NCBI GenBank assembly: GCA_032718475.1
Contig: JAUCBJ010002785.1
Coordinates: forward strand, 1-37,214
Origin: Nemertoderma westbladi
Lineage: Eukaryota; Xenacoelomorpha; Nemertodermatida; Nemertodermatidae
Length of the DNA: 37,214 nucleotides
Direction: 5' to 3'
Shown in pieces: positions 18,663-28,208 of this stretch. Under the pieces are notes generated by a model, which saw only the letters and a program-made list of their open reading frames with translations, did no database searches and was not told the DNA's origin. Position 1 is the first letter of the stretch. Every line of letters begins with the position of its first letter. A program made the translations under genes and the position numbers.

Positions 18663-21638
18663 CTAAAAGATGACTCAGATGACGCAATCTGTCAGCTGAT
18701 TTACTGCCAACGCGGAACCTGATTCTCTCTTTGTTCTTTGTTCGGCTCAGCCAATCAGAGCGATTTTCACTTTGTGTTGGACAGTGCCTACAGAAACTCA
18801 CACAATTCAGTCAGTGTGTATCTTTTCTAAGCCCAGAACACCGGCTTAGGATTCTTCTGTACTTCTGTGGAAGTTTCAGACTTTGACCTAAACCTCAGAA
18901 ACATCAGATGGCTTTGATTAAAGGAACGTAAAACTATTAACGCAGCACACCACCACATCGCGGCATTACGCAATGCAATTCAACTACTGAATCATTGCTG
19001 AATCATACTTCATATCTGAATTGCCACATCGCGGCACTACGCAACGCGATTCAACTACACATACTGACTGTTCACCGCATTATTTGATTCTGTTATTAAT
19101 TGGTGTTATGTTAGTATATATTGCTGATATATTTGGAGAATACCGATGAATAATCATAAAACCCTCAATCTCTTTGATTACTAAAGGTTAGAGGAACAGG
19201 TTTACCGGTAGCAACTGCGACTTACATTATAGTGGTTTTTGTGTGAATTGAATGCTATTTCATAATCCCTACATGTATCAGTTGCGATCCTCCTTATATA
19301 TGATCAAATTCAGTGACGGTCGGCAGATCAGTGCGCAGTAGTGTGAAGTCGTGTGAAGTAGTGTGAAGGTTAATAAAGCATCTCCTAAAGAATGCGCCTT
19401 TTACGAAACTCAGTAGCCATCCAGTTGTGATTAGTATAAGTCATAACTCTGTTTTATACTTAAAGCGCCACGTCCTAAAGGAACTGTTAATATTTCCCCG
19501 AAAGTAAATATATTGTCAGAGATTATATAGTAACGAGCAATCGAATAATACAGTAGGTCTATACTGCAATCACTATCAAAGCATCCGAATCCAGTCTCCC
19601 TTAACTGTGGGTGAATGGTCGCGCACAGGCTGGCTTCGGCTGATATACCTTCAGTACATTAAATAATTGATATACAAAAAGACACCTAAAATTGGCAGGT
19701 TAAACTGCTAAAGGTCTAAAAGCGCGAACATTAATAGTTTTAAAACTTTTGATTGCACGTAGGCAATAAATTCGAATGTACCGGTCGGACGGTAACCTGT
19801 AGGCCTAACAACCTAACCACCAGACCTGGTACTTGCGGGTACCAGTATTAGTTCGATTGTGATATATTGTAGGCTGTTAGGGGATTAGGGATTGATCACC
19901 CCTTATTCCTTTGTATGGTTTACTTGTTTCTGTCAGTTTTATTTATCTGTAAGTGTAATATTGAGCAGAACTGCAGAAGGCGTGTAAGCCTGCTCAGATT
20001 GTACAAGTAATTTGTAGGCTGGATTGTTGTCTGGCTGTTGTCAGGTCCGAAGAGATTGCAGTGTGTGTAGAGTGTATGTCCGATAAAATACTAGTTAGGA
20101 AGGTGGGGGCATCCAGTGTTGTAAGGTAAATCCCCTCCGAAAGAATAAGTCGTACTACTCGGTTAGAACGCATACTAACTAACCATTTCGGAGTCTGCAT
20201 ATACTGTAGTTTATTTAGGCTTGATAGTAGTCTGTCAGCATTTGGTTTGTATTTTGTTTGTGTAGTTGGTACGGGTAGCGTAATATTTATTATTCAGAGT
20301 TTATGCGATTATTCACAACATACACAACCCCAAGTTTATTCCTACAGTAAGTGTGCTTGTTATACATACCGTTATAGTTAAATTAACCCCGGTACTACAT
20401 CAGGGCTGTTTGGCGTAGGTAAAGACTGGTGATTTTATGCTCTAGTCACTCCAACAGATACCGTGGTTCTTTTGGCTGTACAAGTATATTTAACTGCTGG
20501 TTATTTGTTTTATAAGTACTTGTACCTAATTTAGGGTTTAGTGTACAGTGCTTTCCGAAGGTAATTAGTTTGTAGGCCGTATATTTGTGTTGTAAAGTGG
20601 TTAATATGCACGTTAGCTATAGTTGGCTGCGGTAATTAACTTCTAGGTAGGAACACTCCGGGTACATAACGTAGTACTTATAGAGCTGTAAAGCTAGAGA
20701 CTATAAGTCGTCAGACGGTGGTATTTTCTTATCTAGACAACGCAATATATTTACTACTGCTTTATTATTTTCAAATACCGTAGTATCCTGTCCATTTGTA
20801 ATAACCAGAAATTCTAACTCCTTGTTAGGCTGGTTTGTAGATTTCTTGTAAAATTACCCCTAAAATTTGTACGTGTAATTTTTGTGTTTATTTAGAGATT
20901 GTAATCTCACCCCGTAATTGTACGTAATTAGTAGTAATAAGTAACTTAGTAAATTAGAATTATTTGTTTTAGTGTCCAATAAGTAGCACTCCACTGAGAG
21001 CGTTCAGCTTCTGTGAAGTGACTCCTTACCAGAAATAATAACATTCATTTCGAATATTGTCAAAACCCATTAAACGGGTACATATATATATTATAAATCA
21101 ACTCAAACCGATTTATAAAATAGTAGGCCTGTTATACATAAATTAGGTCTTAATATCAGTTGGACTACTGCTTAAATAACGGTAATAAAGTAAAGTAAAG
21201 TAACTAAGTAACCCTAAAATTCAGAAATTCAATTATTCTAAAATAATTGACATACCGGTATTTACGATAGGCTTATTATATTTATTTCTATAAATTTAAG
21301 CTGAAATTATATACCGGTATTCTGTAATTAATTCTAGTCTATAATTATACTTATATATACTATAAGTGTAAGCTGTATACCGGTATTCACGGTAGGCTTA
21401 TTATATATTTATATATATTTGCGCTGAAATTATATACCGGTATTCTGTGACAAACCCTAGTCTATAATCATACTTATATATACTATAAGTGTATACCGGT
21501 ATTCTAATATATTGTATATATCACGTTACACTGAGTAACGATATCGGTAATTAATTACTAGGCTTATAGTTGATACTGAATTACTAGGCTTGCTTTACCT
21601 GTAGTTATAGTAGTAGGCATTCAACTGTATAATCAAAC
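18663..21638 (+). other. Non-coding leader region of the BEL/Pao element
   Basis: Nearly 3 kb with no credible gene. Seen: a 35-bp direct repeat starting CCACATCGCGGCA (18953 and 19024); GTGTGAAGTMGTGTGAAG repeats before an AATAAAGC at about 19372, which looks like an LTR-type polyadenylation signal; many TACCGGTA and TAGGCCTA words; a 124-bp tandem duplication at 21253-21490. I could not find a matching second LTR, so the extent of a 5' LTR is unresolved. Confidence 0.5.
21253..21490. repeat. 124-bp tandem duplication
   Basis: Two units starting ATACCGGTATT(T/C)ACG at 21253 and 21377, with internal ATTATATACCGGTATTCTG. They lie 150 bp before the BEL ORFs. Confidence 0.85.
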
Positions 21639-22028
21639 ATGGCTGACACAAAACAAACACTGTCAGATAGTCTCTTAAAAAGTGTTAGAATGAGTGTTAG
21701 ACAGGGTCTTAAAAAGATCTGGGACTCAGCTAAGAGTATAGAACGTCTGAGACCAAAGTCCAAGTCCCCTCCTACTGTAAGAAAGGTCATCCCTACAGTA
21801 GTAGTGTCAGACCCTAGGCTAGTAGAGCACCATAGGTCTATCATGGGCACTAGGGCTCAAGTCAAGCGGGACCAAGAGGCAGCTGTTAAACAGCAGCAAC
21901 ACTCGAACCGAGAACTTATTTCTCAACGGCCCGATAGCTCCAGTAGTTCAGATCATTCAGTTGACATCCGAACGCGGAGCCAAGATGGCAGAAGCAGTTT
22001 ATTCGGATCCACTTCTCATTCTTCCTGA
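21639..22028 (+). CDS. BEL/Pao leader ORF (N-terminal gag-like)
   Basis: 129 codons from an ATG at 21639 (AACATGG). A basic N-terminal half (SVRMSVRQGLKKIWDSAK) is followed by a Ser/Gln-rich end. It overlaps the long gag-protease frame (first ATG 21985) by about 45 bp in a different frame. It may be a separate small protein or the true N-terminus reached through a frameshift or lost splice. No domain recognised. Confidence 0.5.
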   Translation: MADTKQTLSDSLLKSVRMSVRQGLKKIWDSAKSIERLRPKSKSPPTVRKVIPTVVVSDPRLVEHHRSIMGTRAQVKRDQEAAVKQQQHSNRELISQRPDSSSSSDHSVDIRTRSQDGRSSLFGSTSHSS

Positions 22029-25000
22029 AGCCGTACTCACTAGGGTATTGATTGCGGTAGAAGAACATCAAATCGATTGGGCGAGAAGTAAGCGATCAAC
22101 CAAGGACAGTTATGCGGGATACATAAGGGAGGAACTGAAGTCTATTGTCGAGACGCAATGGAACTTCCCCAGACCCGGACTCCCGTTTAACTTATTGGAA
22201 GCTGCCTGGGAGGACTTATACAGGATGGGAGTGGTAAGGGACACTAGAGATCCAGCTGTGTGGAAGAGGTCGGCAGCAGGATATGTACAGGGATTCTTCA
22301 GCTCTTTGGAGCGATTAGAGGAACAACTGTTTCAACAACCCCAAGGACCTCAAGAGCAGGGAGAGCTGCTATATCAAGTTCGAGAACGAATTCTAAGAAT
22401 TAGACTAATCCTTTCGGCCTTTGAGGAAGCCTCGAAGAGAAGTCAAGACACGTCGTTGCAAGTTGCCATAAAGAATTGGTTCCAACAGGTGAGTCTTAAA
22501 GTCCAAGGAACAACCCAATGGAAAATTCAGCTGGCTGAACGCTCAACCCATGGAGAATCAACAGACGCTACCTTTTCTCAAGTGGAAAGCGAAGTGACAT
22601 TGGAGAAACCTCAGAAGAAGGACGCTATTGACATCTATCTGTCGGACTATCAACGATTTATAGGTGACGAAGAGTTGAGGAGACGGCTGGCTGGACTTCG
22701 CCCTAATAGTGAAGGAGCCAAGTTTGTGTTGGACACATTAGATGCAGAAATGTTAGCTGTGAACCAAGCTAAATTTGATGAAAGCATCCGCATCGCTAGG
22801 GTCCAAGAAGAACAAGTAAAGAAAAAACGTATAGAAGACAGAAAAACAGCAGCAGCGGCAGCGGCAGCGGCAGAGGCAGAAGCGGAAAGAAAAGCGGCAG
22901 AAGTGGAAAGAAAAGTGGCAGTGGCAGCGGCAGAAGCGGAAAGAAAAGTGGCAGCAGCAACGGCAGCGGCAGAGGCAGAAGCAGAAAGAAAAGCGGCAGA
23001 AGCGGAAAGAAAGGTAGCAGTGGCAGAAGCAGAACGGAGGGCGTCTGAAGAGACCACCCAACTAGAGTTGAAAAATCTTCAAGAGAAGCAAGACTACATA
23101 GATAAACAGAGAACAGCTAGTCAGTGGCAGATGATAAGTCGATCTACTCCCAAAAGACAGGGATTTACATCATCTGATGAAGGCGATACAACAGATCCTG
23201 AAGGCGGAGGAAATAGATCTCGTCCCAGCAGGCGTAGAAGAATGCCCCACCATCAGAAATTGCCTAATTTGCCCCCAGCTGTGAGAAGGCAACTAGCTAG
23301 CACCGACTTAGGTAGTACAGAGCCCACAGACCAAATTATTAGAGTAGAAAGACTCCCTACTATAGTAGATGAGCCTGAAATAATTAGGCCTGTTCTCGAA
23401 GCCACTCCCCCGGTGATAGAGACCCCTGTACTTCCAGAACCTAACTCTAAATTCCCTTTGCACAGTACTAAACTACCTGTGCCCAGTAGAATAGGCCCTG
23501 AATCCGCCCCAGTCCTGGACGCCGAGCAAGACATCAACGATTTGTCGTCCGTCGTCCCTCGTCTACCCGCTACTATGTTGGCGGCTCCCGCTTCGGCGGT
23601 TGAGTGGGTGGATGAGGGACGGCGGGGGATGGATCTCCTGCTCGGGCGGATGCAGGAGACTGTTCAACAGTTCAAGGGAACAGTAAGGGAAAGTAGGTTA
23701 GAGTTGCAAGAAGTGCAGCAGAGTATCGCGTTAGAACGCGATAAGTTAGTAAATATACAAAGGAGTATACCACCACCCCCTGTAACAATGTGTCAACCTG
23801 TTAGGTCTGAAGTATTTCATGCGCAAGGTGTGGAGCCTACACGCATCTATACTGCTAGTGAAGTAGAAACTCCTATAGTAAACCCTATTAAGGGTAATTA
23901 TAAACCTGTTGACAATGATATTCCATATAGACCTGATCATAATCCTAGAAATTTATATACCGATAACTCGATATTAAATAACACGATGGCCCAAGAAAGT
24001 TTTACGCGTCAAATGGCTAGAACCGAAGCCCGTCAAGCGGTAAAGGTGGGAGAGATCTTCAAGTTCAAAGGAGATGAGATGAAATGGTTGCCTTTTAATG
24101 AATATTACAAAGATAACATACAGAACTCTGTACTATCTAACGGAGAGAAACTTAGATTCCTCATCGAGTGTTTGGAAGGACCTCCCAAGTTAATGGCGTT
24201 AAAGTTTATTGGACATCCGGATGGATTAAGACAAGTTTGGGATACACTAAACATCAGGTATGGTAATAGGATAAACATAGCTAGGTATTTGTATACGAAA
24301 TTAGTAGCGCCCCGAAAGTTCCTTAGCAGCGGGATTATAGAGTTTTCCGATGAGATTCAGGAGATCTGTAGACAACTAGATTGGTTAGGTAAGTCTCATG
24401 AATACCAGAATTCTATGGTTGTAGGAGCCTTAGCATCAGCTTTGCCAAAGGGTGAAGTAGGTACTCGCTGGGACAAAAAGGTTCTCTATTTGATGGACCA
24501 ACAACATAGAGATCCAACCATGACGGACCTTCTGTCATTCTTAAACCGAGAGGTAAGATTACAACTCCTAAAACAGTCTAGAGAGAAGACTCCTGAAAGT
24601 GAGGTAAGTGAAAATTCCGTTTCTAGGCGAAAGGTAACACCAGTGTGTTATACCGACGACGGCAAAAGCCAAACCTCCCACGAGGAGAACAGCGGGAAAG
24701 ACACCGAAAGCTCTTACTATGTCAACAAAGCACCTAAAGACGTAAGTAAATTTAAGTCTCGAACCAGTGACAGGAGAGAACAGGTAACAACAACTTCTCC
24801 TACGTCTTCTAAAAGAATTCATGGAAGAAAGCCCGAGGAAAGAACAAGTGTGCACCACACAGCACAGGTTAAAGTAAGTAACATCAAGCCCAAATGTGTA
24901 TTGTGTGACGGGCCCCATCGCTTGAGTGGGTATGATGAATTCTTAAAGAAATCCCTAAAGGATAGACGTGATGTCATGTGGGATAAGCGGTTGTGTTATA

Positions 25001-26001
25001 ATTGTCTCAGACGAGGACACCAACGGCGGACCTGTTACTCAGATGCTAGGTGTGCTAAGTGCAGCGCGAAACATCATATCTTGCTGCACACAGAATTTGA
25101 AAGAACCCGCACGAGTCAGGTAAGTGAGCCCGAACTACATGTCCAATTCAGTGATGTGAACGACACTGAACACAGCTCTGAGATGGAAGGATTCTACACA
25201 GACGAATTCTCCGATGAAAATGAATCCTGTTATATGACAAACACCGCGGTGTATCGAGCGCTTACGTATGAGACTGAAACCGATAGCGAGCTTCCCCTAA
25301 CTATTCCGGACCGACAACCATCTTGGAAAGCGCCAACTTCCAACGTAGGAATCCGGGAATTTCCCGTAGTGCAGTTGAGAGTCCATGGATTAAAAAAGAG
25401 CTATATAGTGAATGCCCTCCTTGACTCTGGCAGCACAGGAACATTCATCGACAAAGAACTAGCCAAAGACATCTTTGCTGGACAACCCAAGTTCCGAACT
25501 AAGTTGAACCTTTCAGGAATTATGCAGGTTTGGAAATCTACAGTAGCTACAGACTACTATGTAGGCGCATTGTCCACCCCCCAGGATGAACTAGGAGAAC
25601 ACAGTATAAGGTCAGTAACAATGGTGGCGATAAAGAACTTCGCTACCTGCCAAGGGGAACCTTATAACTGGGATGAAGACGATTTCACCCAGCAGCATGA
25701 GATACCTAGATTCAACACCGACTACCCAGGGGTACAGATACTCATCGGCCAAAATGCGCATGAGGCGCTTGAGACATTAGAGAAACGGCCTGCTCGACCG
25801 CAACCATTGCAAACCTATGCGGGAAGAACAAGAGTAGGTTGGTACTTCACTGGACCTTCCCGTAGGACGCTCATGGAAAGGCTACCCAAAGATCAGGTCC
25901 ATCGGGTGAGTGAATGGGAAGAAGACATCAGTGAGGGAGAGACAATCACAACTGAGGGAACACCATACTCCTCAGATAATGACGATATTAACTCTAATTA
26001 A
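21985..26001 (+). CDS. BEL/Pao retrotransposon gag-protease polyprotein
   Basis: The frame is open from 21961; the first ATG is 21985. Residues (counted from 21961): about 270-390 form a long Ala/Glu/Arg/Lys coiled coil in repeats of the type EAERKAAEAERKVA; 701 onward (KFKGDEMKWLPFNEYY, then NIRYGNRINIARYLY) is the DUF1759 gag region of Pao elements; 1012 onward has a CCHC knuckle (CYNCLRRGHQRRTC) and a second Cys/His cluster; 1155 is the catalytic Asp of an aspartic protease (LLDSGSTGTFI) followed by ILIGQNA. The frame ends at 25999-26001. Reverse transcriptase should follow but is absent. The gag reading frame is intact over 1,300 codons, suggesting a young copy. Confidence 0.88.
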   Translation: MAEAVYSDPLLILPEAVLTRVLIAVEEHQIDWARSKRSTKDSYAGYIREELKSIVETQWNFPRPGLPFNLLEAAWEDLYRMGVVRDTRDPAVWKRSAAGYVQGFFSSLERLEEQLFQQPQGPQEQGELLYQVRERILRIRLILSAFEEASKRSQDTSLQVAIKNWFQQVSLKVQGTTQWKIQLAERSTHGESTDATFSQVESEVTLEKPQKKDAIDIYLSDYQRFIGDEELRRRLAGLRPNSEGAKFVLDTLDAEMLAVNQAKFDESIRIARVQEEQVKKKRIEDRKTAAAAAAAAEAEAERKAAEVERKVAVAAAEAERKVAAATAAAEAEAERKAAEAERKVAVAEAERRASEETTQLELKNLQEKQDYIDKQRTASQWQMISRSTPKRQGFTSSDEGDTTDPEGGGNRSRPSRRRRMPHHQKLPNLPPAVRRQLASTDLGSTEPTDQIIRVERLPTIVDEPEIIRPVLEATPPVIETPVLPEPNSKFPLHSTKLPVPSRIGPESAPVLDAEQDINDLSSVVPRLPATMLAAPASAVEWVDEGRRGMDLLLGRMQETVQQFKGTVRESRLELQEVQQSIALERDKLVNIQRSIPPPPVTMCQPVRSEVFHAQGVEPTRIYTASEVETPIVNPIKGNYKPVDNDIPYRPDHNPRNLYTDNSILNNTMAQESFTRQMARTEARQAVKVGEIFKFKGDEMKWLPFNEYYKDNIQNSVLSNGEKLRFLIECLEGPPKLMALKFIGHPDGLRQVWDTLNIRYGNRINIARYLYTKLVAPRKFLSSGIIEFSDEIQEICRQLDWLGKSHEYQNSMVVGALASALPKGEVGTRWDKKVLYLMDQQHRDPTMTDLLSFLNREVRLQLLKQSREKTPESEVSENSVSRRKVTPVCYTDDGKSQTSHEENSGKDTESSYYVNKAPKDVSKFKSRTSDRREQVTTTSPTSSKRIHGRKPEERTSVHHTAQVKVSNIKPKCVLCDGPHRLSGYDEFLKKSLKDRRDVMWDKRLCYNCLRRGHQRRTCYSDARCAKCSAKHHILLHTEFERTRTSQVSEPELHVQFSDVNDTEHSSEMEGFYTDEFSDENESCYMTNTAVYRALTYETETDSELPLTIPDRQPSWKAPTSNVGIREFPVVQLRVHGLKKSYIVNALLDSGSTGTFIDKELAKDIFAGQPKFRTKLNLSGIMQVWKSTVATDYYVGALSTPQDELGEHSIRSVTMVAIKNFATCQGEPYNWDEDDFTQQHEIPRFNTDYPGVQILIGQNAHEALETLEKRPARPQPLQTYAGRTRVGWYFTGPSRRTLMERLPKDQVHRVSEWEEDISEGETITTEGTPYSSDNDDINSN

Positions 26002-26640
26002 GATCAATGGAGACATTGCCTTGGGACGATTAATCCAGCCGACATCGCTTCCAGAGGAGCAACTCCTCAAGAACTGATAGATACTCCAGACTGGTTAGGT
26101 GGACCCGACTTCCTAAGTAAAGAAGAAGATGAATGGCCTCCCCATCTTACCACGGCTGAGATCAGACAAGCCAAGGGAGCGGAGAAAGTCAAACCTAAAA
26201 CCCGGACGAGTAAATCAAAGTTATTCAAACCCGTGATAGATCGGTCTGTACTACACATTTCCAGGGACGACGCTGTAGATCTAAACTCCCCCGCCACAAA
26301 TATCTCTGTTGTGGAAATCAGAGAAAGAGACTGGAAATCTGGAACACCAGACGTCTCGCAGGGACTCTCACCTCTCCTGCAGGGAGCGATAAACCACTAT
26401 AGCTCCTGGAATCGGCTTTGTAAGGCCGTCGTGTATTTGAAGCGATGTTTCTATCATCACTATTCCAGGACGAAGATGAAACCTGGAATTGTATTCGAAA
26501 CACAACAACTCAATCGCCCAGTTGGTCGTTTATGTTTACTGGAAAGAGACCGAGAACTGTCCGGAAACTATGGAAGGCAAGATACTCTTCCCACGACCAC
26601 CTCCCTAATCCAACAAACATCTAGGGACTCCCCAACGTAA
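26002..26640 (+). pseudogene. BEL/Pao pol remnant (RNase H end and C-terminus)
   Basis: Directly after the gag-protease stop, in the same frame and open for 212 codons. It shows the end of the Pao RNase H region (WRHCLGTINPADIASRG, DWLGGPDFL, EWPP), then jumps to the element's extreme C-terminus (LNRPVGRLCLLERDRE). Reverse transcriptase, most of RNase H and the whole integrase catalytic core are missing, so the copy lost two internal blocks and cannot move by itself. Confidence 0.78.
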
Positions 26641-27765
26641 CAGCGTCTGGAGTGGGTGTGTGACTACATTATTTTATATTTGCTTTTATTATTTTTATAT
26701 TTATGTATGTATTATTACGTAATTTTATTATAATCGTTTTCTTTAATTTTATTTAGTAGAATGTTATTTTAGCGATTATTTAGTAGATTAGTGCAATATA
26801 TATTCGTGTTTATTACTTAATTACTTATATTATATATTTAGTGCAACGGCGAGAAATAATTATTTTTCTCTTTCCTTACTGTCTGCATCATATTATAAAT
26901 GCGTGACTACAGTAAGATGAAATATCCGTACTTATTAAAGTACAATAAAGCTCCTACTATACTCAAGTATTATTGGTAAGTAGAGTATTAGGAATGCAAA
27001 GTTCAGATCCTCGTGTCTCGGTTAAACCAAGCTCTGGGTAGACCTTGGAAACGACTTGCCTCTTCTCACTGACATTGCTTATTGCAATATTGCTCTCATA
27101 CCGTATATTAAATAATACATATAGTAGCGTGATGTCCCTCTAACAGTAGCATAAAACGCAAAATAAATATGTTGAACCCTTTGACCATCTGTAATTCTAG
27201 TCGATTAAGATATCGCGGCACCCACCGATATACTTGAAAGACAAAATTCTAGAATCAGTGGTTAACGTCCCCAGACAAGTTCTGGAATAAATCAGTGCCC
27301 ATCTTAAATATTAACTATTTAATATTTATAAAAATCTATTAAAACAAATATAATAAAGTAAATGCCGACAAATAAACTCTGAGGAGTTTGTAAACCAAGA
27401 AAATCTAAAATCTGTTAAAATTCAGATCCTTTAAAATTCTAGTCGATTAAGATATCATAGCACTTACCGATACTCTTAAAAAGACAAATTTCCCAGAATT
27501 CAGGATCCTAGTTCCCAGACATGCTCTGGAATAAAATTGTGTCTATTTAATATTAAATAATAAAATTTACGGGAATAAATTTAAATTCATATCTTCTCAT
27601 GAATTTGATAAATTGTCATTTTATGCAATTTATAACATTCCCAAAATTCCCTTAATTAATAGATCATGGGAGCGGAGATTCACCCTATTAAGTGTATTAG
27701 TGTGCGAGAATCTCCAATATATAGTCAATAGCCGATAAGATTCATAAAATATGTGTCATGCTGTG
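26641..27765. other. Probable BEL 3' LTR and AT-rich tail of the replaced segment
   Basis: After the pol stop, a purine-rich GGAGTGGGTG is followed by TGTGACTACATT (26659), as expected for a polypurine tract and LTR start. AATAAAGC near 26944 could be the LTR polyadenylation signal. The end of the LTR is not clear and no 5' partner was found. 27193-27300 and 27436-27550 are diverged direct repeats around TTCTAGTCGATTAAGATATC. Polinton homology resumes at 27766. Confidence 0.5.
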
Positions 27766-27956
27766 GGGGTGAGTTAGGCAGCCAATCAGGACTCGAGGGA
27801 GGAAAGTTAGACAGCCAATGAGAGAGAAGATGCGAGTACAGTGGTAAAGCGCCCGCCCATCCATGGTGAGATAACGTCACATTAACTCTCAAGGATAGTT
27901 ATACTCACCATGTGCCATGAACCTGTGCTTGTAAAGTCTTTTGTGCTCGTATATTG
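27766..27956 (-). promoter_or_regulatory. CCAAT-box region, truncated (right arm)
   Basis: Inverted match to about 6838-7104, interrupted by a 60-bp difference around 27910. Two CCAAT boxes (CAGCCAATCAGG, CAGCCAATGAGA) remain; the third and the gene they preceded are gone. Confidence 0.6.
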
Positions 27957-28208
27957 AAGTGAGGCATAGACTATGCTTCACTGAGGCATAGTCTATGCCT
28001 CAGTGAGGCATAGTCTATGCATCAGTGAGGCAGAGTATATGCCTCAGTGCGGCACTGAGTGAGGCATAGTCTATGCCTCAGTGAGGCATAGTCTATGCCT
28101 CAGTGAGTCATAGTCTATGCCTCAGTGCCTCAGTGAGGCATAGTCTTTGCCTCAGTGCCTCAGTGAGGCATAGTCTATGCCTCAGTGCCTCAGTGAGGCA
28201 TAGTCTAT
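27957..28208. repeat. 22-bp palindromic array, part 1 (right arm)
   Basis: Same unit as 6574-6837, about 11 copies, ending at the LINE insertion point. Confidence 0.93.

Noticed and set aside
22650-23061. Minus-strand Ala/Ser-rich and Cys/Phe-rich frames
   Set aside because: Antisense shadows of the Ala/Glu coiled-coil repeats in BEL gag.
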